Below, one piece after another: positions 20,180 to 27,150 of a stretch of DNA of 27,150 bases. The notes under the pieces were generated by a model. That model had not been told where the DNA came from. It worked only from the letters and a program-made list of their open reading frames with translations, and did not search any database. The position numbers and the translations under genes are program-made. Source of the DNA: Astrothelium macrocarpum (Eukaryota > Ascomycota > Dothideomycetes > Trypetheliales > Trypetheliaceae); contig JAGEMR010000229.1 of NCBI GenBank assembly GCA_021030915.1, positions 1 to 27,150 on the forward strand, in the 5' to 3' direction. Numbering within the stretch: position 1 is the stretch's first letter; every line of letters begins with the position of its first letter.

Positions 20180-22246
20180 TCAATGCTTGACGGGCGTAGC
20201 AGCAATCATTAGCGGCGGCTTCTCCCAAAGCAAATACGACTTTTGGTTCGCCCAGTCGGCGCTCTCGCTCTGGAGGTGGAGATCAAAATTGAATAATATC
20301 TTGGCCGCAGTGAGACGCATTTCGTGCCACGCCAAGCTGAACGACAGTTACGTATTAGTCTGCTTCTGAAGATGCCCCTTTTTAAAGAGATTGAAGAGAT
20401 GAAATGACGTAGCTTCTTGGATGATTTGGAGGATACTCACTTCTTGCCAATGCAATTACGTGGCCCTACGCTGAATGGCTCGAATGCAATCTTTTTGTCT
20501 GATTCAAATGCCGGGTCAAACCAGCGCTCAGGAATGTAGTCATCAGGAAGCCGGAAGTTAGAGGGATCGTGATAGGCGCAATAGTGTTCCATGATCACGG
20601 TAGTCTAATCGCAGCAGAACCAATTAGCAACAAGATTAAAAGGAAGATAGGTATGATTCATGCAGAACCGGGTAGATACTTACACCTTCAGGAACCCAGT
20701 AATCACCGACCATCGCTCCGCCTTGGGGTACGAAACGTCCGAAGCCCCAAGGCACGGCTGTGTAAACTCTTAGGGCTTCCTGAAGACAGGCGGTAAGGTA
20801 TTTGAGTTGCGGAAGGCGTTCAAGCGTCATCTCACTTTCATTGACAAAGCTTCCGCGGATCTCTCTTGTTAGTATCTCAAGCTTGGCAGGATTCTTCAAA
20901 AGCAGAAAGGTGAACCCGCTGAGTAGAGTAGCGGTAGTTTCAGTCCCAGCTACCATGAATAACGCGGCGTTCTGATGCATTTCCGCCATGCTGAGAATGG
21001 GGTTCCCGTTCTCGTCTTCATGCTCTGTCAAGGCCCAGATGTCTGTGTAATTCGTCTGTTTCGCAAGCCGACGATCAACTCGAGCATTGGAGTTTCTAAA
21101 ATGTTGCATGCGTTCCTCTCGGATCGACCTTGGCACCAGAAACTCAAAGACCTTCATGAAAATGGGGTAGTAGAGACCGAAACGGACCAGACCTTGCAAC
21201 TTGAACTCTGCAAATAGACTGTGAACCCACTTGATATAATATTCATTGCCGTCGAAAAGACCGAGTGGTTCGCCGAACGTGAGATCGCCCACAGTATCAA
21301 AGGCCGCAAAATTGAACATGACGACCGCATCAAACTTTGCGGATTGCTTACTCCTAATTGCTTCGAGGAGACGGTTGACGTGCTTCAGCAAGAGGGGTTC
21401 CTGCTTCTTAAGGGCTTGAGTGGAAAATGCATTTGAGAAGACCTTACGGATGCGAGCGTGATCATCATCACGCGCAGTGATCATTGATCTGGTTTCTGGG
21501 TGGATGGGATTAACGAGCGGATAGTACCGTACATCCTTCTGGAACAACACTGTGATCGTTGTTAGTCTCGATCAGAGGGAAAGTATCACCAGTGGTCGCA
21601 ATAAGAAACATCGCCTGCGACCGCGAGAGGCATAATAGCCACACGCCTCGTAGTGAAGCCCTCAGCAATGATAAATGAGGACATCTCAAGAGTTATTTTA
21701 AACCGTTTTTTTACAAGTTCGAATTGTTTGGAATGAGATGAAGTCTTCTCTACGGCCTCTGCGGCGATTATATCCCTCGCGGTCGCGGGCGAAATGTCTG
21801 ATTGCAACCCTTGGCGGTATGACGTGGAAATTCAAAAACAGATGTGCATACTTTTGCCTTGGACTCGATGATAGTAAGCATCCTTCCAGACGCGACCATC
21901 TGTATAGCTAACGTCGCTGGGTGAGATTCGGACTACTTGTCCGTATTGATTGTGCAGTGACTGGATCCACGTCATGTAATCGCCAATGGCGATGTGAAAG
22001 AGGTTTGGAAGTCTGCTTGCGCCGGTATACCAAGGACCAGGAAACTTCTTCAAAGGATGGAGAAAGATGTTGTAGATGATCGTGGCTGCATTATAGATAA
22101 CATACTACAACATAATCACGGCATGAGACTCCCATCATGAAAGTGATCTTTGACCCTTGAGAAGTGATGCTCACCAAGCCAGCAACCACCAAAGCGACGA
22201 GCTGATAGATGCCATTGTCGAACGAGAATGCGGACGGGAGCGTCAT
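20180..22246 (-). CDS. Cytochrome P450 monooxygenase (CYP65-like)
   Basis: Five exons, right to left: 22246-22175, 22104-21852, 21549-20684, 20604-20441, 20336-20180; introns 70, 302, 79 and 104 bp. The join is 1512 nt, 503 aa, full length. An N-terminal membrane anchor (residues about 12-38) is followed by the proline hinge HPLKKFPGP. The C-helix region reads HARIRKVFSNAFS, the I-helix AGTETT is at 309-314, ExxR is E366-R369, PERW is at 422-425, and the haem loop FSVGPRNCIG has the axial Cys448. All key residues are intact, so the enzyme is probably active and bound to the ER. The overall pattern resembles the fungal CYP65/isotrichodermin C-15 hydroxylase group; the substrate cannot be told. 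The 302-bp second intron contains MITE copy C. No synthase, transporter or regulator is adjacent, so this window gives no sign of a cluster. Confidence 0.96.
21587..21816. mobile_element. MITE copy C inside P450 intron 2 (230 bp)
   Basis: 21587-21652 and the reverse complement of 21751-21816 align over 66 bp without gaps at about three-quarters identity, with an identical core GCGACCGCGAG. GTAT flanks the element directly on both sides (21583-21586 and 21817-21820), consistent with a 4-bp target duplication, although a TA duplication inside GTAT cannot be excluded. The centre is non-coding. Without the element and one GTAT the host intron would be 68 bp, a normal size here. Confidence 0.85.
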
Positions 22247-23582
22247 TGCTGTGCTACTAAATCACAAACCGTCGAGCAAATTTCGCCTCAATCTAAGATG
22301 AAGTAATGACGGAAGGAAAACCAGGATTTGAGTCTTGGAAGAAGCAAGCTCGTCTAGACTGTGTCGGAAAAGATAGGTGCGGGGAAAGCTATCTCCACCC
22401 TGGACATGCTAGGTGTTGGGTACATACAAGGCTAGGACTTGTTCACTGCCACGAGTAGAAAGTGCCATGTTGCACAAGGCGTGGTGCCGAAGGATGATCG
22501 GAAGCATCGAGGCCACCGGGAGGGCATCTCGCCCAGATCGACGAATTCGGAAAGCATGCCAAGGGTGATGTATAGCGCTTTCCCAGAAGATGATTTGCTT
22601 ACAGGTAGCCCCCGGTGGTGCGAGAGATGGGGCTGGGGGGAGGTGAATCTGCCAGGTTGTTCGGTCGAACGGGGGGATGATCGCGATTCCCTTTCCATCG
22701 AATTAGCGCAGGCAGGAGAGTCGAGCATCTTGATCGCAGCTCGAATCCTTCAGTGAACCGGGTGGCCGGTGAGGGCGACGGCGATGTTGTTTTGACAGAC
22801 AACCCATTTCACGTGGAGTAGAAATAGCGTATAGAAGGCGTCGCTTACGGCTAGTTTCCGTCCCGCTACGTTGGATTGAGACAGCCGTAGCGTGCCAACG
22901 GGAGCTAAACTAGATGCAGTAGCCATGGCTCAACCTCTCGTCACGTTTTCTGGAGGCCGTTGCACGAAATACGACTGCCTCGCGGTGCCCCTGGAGCGGT
23001 GCAGGGTGGGGTAGGCGACGCCACCGCGTAACTTCCCTGATTCCGGAAATGTGAACTGCCATTGTGCTTGGTCTGTCTGAATATGGCCAGTAAGCGACGC
23101 ATCATCTTACAGGATATTGCTAAGCGCGGCACAGCTCTAACAGCCCCCATTGGAGACCGAAACCACTCGCCACTAGCATCCACGGCAACTCCAGATAAAC
23201 TTTGCAAGCCCTGTGAGCGTGCCCGTATCTCTTAAAACAGTATTCCCTACCCTCGCCGAAGAGATGGGTGCCCCTCGAATCTGGCGACCCGGAAGTCGAG
23301 CCTGACTCAGATATCAATCAAAGTGGGCATGCCTCCTCGACGACCTCAGCCTAACTTCTGAGCTTGTCCGCTCCACTCTAGCACCTTCGACGTGGTTGCG
23401 CCTGGCCATTATGTGTATTTGCCCTTTGCGAATTCACGTGCAAGCGGGATTATTATGGATCTCGTCACCCAGAAGTCTAGTGCCGACAAGGTGCGCACAG
23501 CGCTTGGCCACAGTTGGATCCAGTGGCAAAGGTTTCTGGTAGCTTCACATACCCAAAGCATTGAAGTGGATATGGCTGCTAA
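22247..23582. other. P450 upstream region, no supportable gene
   Basis: Contains the P450 promoter and leader and an imperfect palindrome at 22851-22913. Open frames of 60-105 codons overlap on both strands (for example 22432-22756), with no domain, signal peptide or convincing splice chain. A minus-strand 58-codon ATG frame (22750-22926) was considered and not called. Confidence 0.5.
22851..22913. repeat. Imperfect 63-bp palindrome
   Basis: The interval starts CTAGTTT and ends AAACTAG, with a second symmetric pair TCCCG / CGGGA at the same offsets and CTACG / CGTAG plus CGTTGG / CCAACG pairs nearer the centre. It could fold into a hairpin or be the scar of an inverted duplication. It lies about 600 bp upstream of the P450 start. 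Confidence 0.55.
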
Positions 23583-23789
23583 TGCGAAAACCAGCGACTC
23601 ACGAGTCAAGAAGGGAACAAGATAGAATGGACATCGTGGAATGACGTGCCAAGCGATGTCCAGATTGCGACTCTCAACACCATAAATGCCCAACTCAACC
23701 TCGAAGGAATTCAGCCAATCAATGAAAAGATCTTGAAGTGGAGGATGGCTCAAGTCATCAAAAATAAAACCAGGAGAACAAGTGAGTAG
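23583..23789 (+). pseudogene. Exon-like open segment of unknown family
   Basis: Sixty-eight open codons between TAA (23580-23582) and TAG. The reading has protein-like texture: WTSWNDVPSDVQIATLNTIN followed by EGIQPINEKILKWRMAQVIK, an amphipathic-helix pattern. There is no ATG in frame. A CAG acceptor-like site sits at 23592-23594 and a GTGAGT donor-like site at 23782-23787, so it may be an internal exon or the remnant of a lost gene. I did not find partner exons or recognise the family. Confidence 0.3.
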
Positions 23790-26700
23790 AAGGAATATAT
23801 ACATATATATATGCCGATTGTCCCGGGCTAAAACAGTTCAGCCGTCCAAAGTAGCGAAGAGTCTCAAACGCCCGAACCACGTCATGGCCGATCGGCGCTA
23901 TCGTTCGACCCGGTCCGCCATTTAGACGATGAAGCGTAAACGAATCGGCGAATTTCCGACTAGACTTGCGCGATTTCCATCTTCGTTGTTGTCGTATATG
24001 GTCGATTGAACTGGTTCAATTCAGAGCTGCGATACTCGAGCACTCGCAGAGTTTATTACCATTTGAAAGACTTCGTCCGCTGGTCTTACGGTCGAATGAG
24101 TTGAAATTTTTGTCAAATTGGCAATCTGGCGGTCGTGTGGGGATGAAATGGAGAGAGACAACCGAGAAGTTACTTTTGAGGCTTCTCACTGATACCAAAT
24201 CATAGTAACATTGTTTTGCAATCGATGGAGTTCTTGATAAACTGGCATTCGTCATCTTTTTTCTTTTTGCACCGTTCCTATTGATTGCTGTTTGCAACAA
24301 TGAGCGATTTTATGCATCCCATAGACGTATTGTCAAATAGGTCAGGAACTAGATTAAAATTGCAGATACCCCCTGGAAAGACATGTGAGAGATTCGATAA
24401 GCGAAAGTGTTTGAAATCGATCAATTTTGAGAAGTGCAAGCGATCACTATGTTATAGCCTTGATCTTGCAAAGCCAATCTGATCTGAATCGTGAGGAGCA
24501 ATGTTTGTACCTCAGTATCTGCCGCGTGTTAGTTTCATTTTGCATCGGGTTTGACCGAGTGCCCCTACAATAAGGACATGGGTAGCGCCACCTCTGCCCA
24601 GCTGCCAACTCAGCAACAGGTACTTGGCTGTGAGGCTCGCGCTAAGTCTTTGCTCATTGGCCGAAAGTTCTTCCGAAGCTATTGTTCCGATTTACCGTGC
24701 ATACCGGCCCAGTCTTTGGCGAAAAATATGTATTGCGTGCATATCCGAGCGTTCCTCCCCTGACTGATAGTTATATCCGAATGGGTAGTGGTAGTTTTGA
24801 AGATTAGCCCAAGCTGCCTCAATGCCTCTTCTTACAAGGCTCTCAGAAATTTTCGTCCTGCAGCAGGTGGCTATGTGTGACTCTTGTTGGAAAGGCGGAG
24901 GGTCGCAAAGTGGTCGACACGAAAGCTAGTTTGACATTAGAAAGGGGAGGGAGTTTGCGCGTACGCATGCACGGTCTTAATTCATGCACGGTCCTGCTGA
25001 ATGCACGGTTCCACAACATACAAGCTTACATTGATTTCAAATCGCACTCAACACCGAAGTTCTTTTCATGGAAACCACCTTGTCAAGGAAGTCCGCTTTA
25101 TCATCTCGTCGGAGCTAAGCTTGTATGCAGCCTTGTTATTCGAAGAATTCCCGGTAATTCGTCACAAGAATGGCACGGCGTTGATAAGCTAACGAGGAGC
25201 AATTAAGCCATTGGTGCTGACAGGATTAAAAGTGTTCTATCCAGGATCGAGCAATGTTGGATGAAAACTTTGAGTTGGCGTGACCTGCCCTTCGACAGCT
25301 CTTTTCCTCATAATGTAGGCATCTTCATTCATATTCTCGTTCCCTACGAAATTACTGAAACGTTGATTTTCTTTCCTTTCGGAGGTGAATACGTCGAATT
25401 TCCTAATATCCGCAAACAAACTTTCTTTTGTGATGCGCAACAAGAACTGTCATCAGAGCACTATCGATCTGTGCGCGTGATGTGGTTTCCGATCAGACTA
25501 GGAAAGATAGTGGGTCGTCATCGACTACGAGCGCCTTTCAAAGCTATCACTTTCTTGATCGGAACCGTACCATTGAGTATCGAAAGTGGCTATTCATTCT
25601 CCGCAAGACTTTTAATGCCGAGATTATTGGTTACATTAAACGTCAAGTCCTACGTGCTACAGAAGAAGGTAGTGGTTTGGGACGGATTGGGAAAAAGGAA
25701 CAACTAAAGATTTGGCATTCTGTTAAAATCAGCTACTTCTCGTTCAAATAGCGCTCAAGCTCCTTTCACGAAACGGACACGGCCTACGTTAGCCTGACAT
25801 GGTTAGTCTAGAGCAATCCGATGTTGTTCGCCTGGATACTTTTGGTGGCGAGGCGCTGAAAATAAGTCGAGCAACATACCTCATTAGATACATCTTGATA
25901 TCATCATCCATTCACTCAACCCCTGAAGACGTCAAACAGCTCTACACTTGATACATTAGGGACGATAGATATTTGCGGAATTTAGCCCAATGTCCAGGGA
26001 CCTAAGTTTTCCTGTGTTCGCCATGTTTTTAAGCTTCTGGGCGAGAATCAAGTGTCCCTCCATACAAAAGGGAAAGCAGTCGCGTCACACTATACAGCAC
26101 ACGGTGTTACTCACAAATACAATCTTCTTTGACAATCCACTTCAGATTACTGGGAAATTCGAACACTGAACCGAGACGAATGCCCAGAGCACCAACGTCG
26201 ATTTCCTCCAATCCAGGTTGTCCGTTCTTGCAGACGGTTGCTCGAATGGGGACGATCGTAAACAGGTGAGCGACAGCTTTATGGGTGTACTATGACGAAT
26301 TTTGGGTTTGAGGAAACGCTACAAGTTCTCAGCCCAGCCATGGAACTCCGCCTCTCAAGAAACACTCTTGTATACGACCCAGTCTAGAACCTCGCAGCGG
26401 CCTAAGATCGTTGCCGCTCAATGATCCATGCAATAAAGAGCCGCGTAGTCGATTAGTCTTTATCTATCTATTTATTTATTTTTTCCCGCTTTCAATGGTT
26501 AGGAATTGTCTCAAGAATAAGGCAAAAGATCCCGGTGAGCTCCGGGGTCACTGATCCAAAGTTATCTATCACCTCGAAGTGTGTCTCCGGCTATTTCGTT
26601 GTCAACCGCACACATCTTGGCGCTTTCCCAGAGCTACAATGTGTACACTTAGATTGAGCTTGCACACGCTGCTGACAAGGTTGTTGCGGAATAAGCCCGT

Positions 26701-27150
26701 GAATGATAGCAAAGCCTGCTGTGTCTAGCTAATCAAGGAAATGTGTCCGAGCCAGCTCAAAAGTTTGTAATCATTAGTACCAAACATAGTTTAGACAGTT
26801 CCCATTCCTGCTTAGATTTAAGTTACGATCACGATTCAAGCGTTGAGGGATAAGACCGAGCGCTCCGCCTGGTATGACTTTTAATGAAAGTAATTTCTTT
26901 GTAGTTGCTTCAAGGCAATTGAGGAAGTCGCATTCTTTTGACGCTTGGAACATATCGATTTCATGTAATTTCTTCTCAAGTATGGCCACAATGGACGGAA
27001 CCAATCCACATTTAGTCAACCAATCCGTGGAATACTGGTAGGACGTGATAGGGCCCGATGTCACGAAATGTAAGGCCAGGGATCGGAAAAATTATGCAAC
27101 ATTCGAATATAATCCAATAATTCATAATTTTCGGATAAGAATGGATAAGA
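23790..27150. other. Gene-poor right end
   Basis: About 3.4 kb with no supportable gene. It contains a short AT-alternating tract (about 23795-23812), three 17-bp-spaced ATGCACGGT repeats (24967-25010), two partly overlapping plus-strand open frames of about 148 and 90 codons in different frames (25261-25751), and a TATC/TTTA low-complexity tract (about 26460-26485). A minus-strand open frame of about 96 codons (26774-27064) lacks an upstream ATG. None shows a known domain. The region reads as accessory or decayed DNA. Confidence 0.5.
24967..25017. repeat. Three 17-bp-period repeats with a conserved ATGCACGGT half
   Basis: ATGCACGGTC, ATGCACGGTC and ATGCACGGTT begin at 24967, 24984 and 25001, exactly 17 bp apart. 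The other seven or so bases of each unit are not conserved. Confidence 0.7.

Noticed and set aside
20180..22246. A secondary-metabolite cluster around the P450
   Set aside because: No backbone synthase, transporter or pathway regulator is present on either side: the left neighbour is a SERCA pump and the right 4.9 kb has no supportable gene.
22750..22926. A 58-codon ATG frame on the minus strand upstream of the P450
   Set aside because: It overlaps the palindrome, has no recognisable motif, and no convincing exons follow it.
26774..27064. A 96-codon minus-strand frame near the right edge
   Set aside because: It begins with GTG after a stop and has no upstream ATG. No domain is recognised; it could be a terminal exon of a gene outside the window, but this cannot be supported.

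Overview
The window is nuclear DNA from a filamentous ascomycete (Pezizomycotina); the class cannot be fixed from sequence alone. The evidence is dense genes with short introns (mostly 49-118 bp) that have GT..AG ends and CTAAC/CTGAC-type branch sites, plus fungal families such as BIG1, Rrp17, a 161-residue tropomyosin, a CE1 acetyl xylan esterase and a fungal CYP. I rebuilt nine spliced gene models and one single-exon gene by hand. Every joined reading frame closes exactly in multiples of three.

Layout, left to right: a gene-less left end with a possible decayed ankyrin-like segment (1-1639); a secreted blue-copper-like (cupredoxin) protein (-, 1640-2678); BIG1, an ER protein needed for beta-1,6-glucan (-, 2953-4124), divergent from RRP17, an rRNA-processing nuclease (+, 4262-5025); tropomyosin (-, 5257-5925), divergent from a likely securin (+, 6256-7734); a spacer holding MITE copy A; a DEK_C + SWIB chromatin protein (-, 9044-10104), divergent from eIF3b/PRT1 (+, 10841-13042); acetyl xylan esterase (+, 14625-15720); a SERCA-type Ca2+ pump (+, 16382-19623); MITE copy B; a cytochrome P450 (-, 20180-22246) carrying MITE copy C inside its second intron; and about 4.9 kb of gene-poor DNA with short relic-like open frames (22247-27150).

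The left 20 kb is mostly conserved housekeeping: cell wall and ER, ribosome biogenesis, translation initiation, actin cables, the anaphase switch and calcium transport. It is arranged largely as divergent pairs with short shared promoters. There is no evidence of a biosynthetic cluster: the P450 and the esterase look like single accessory genes. The right end, from the P450 onward, is the accessory and repeat-bearing part.

The most notable items are (1) a dispersed family of about 230-260 bp inverted-repeat elements (three copies) with unusually long 66-67 bp terminal inverted repeats, one of them cleanly lodged in a P450 intron with a 4-bp target duplication, and (2) a 451-residue protein carrying two destruction-box-like motifs and a separase-binding-like segment, which suggests it is this fungus's securin.
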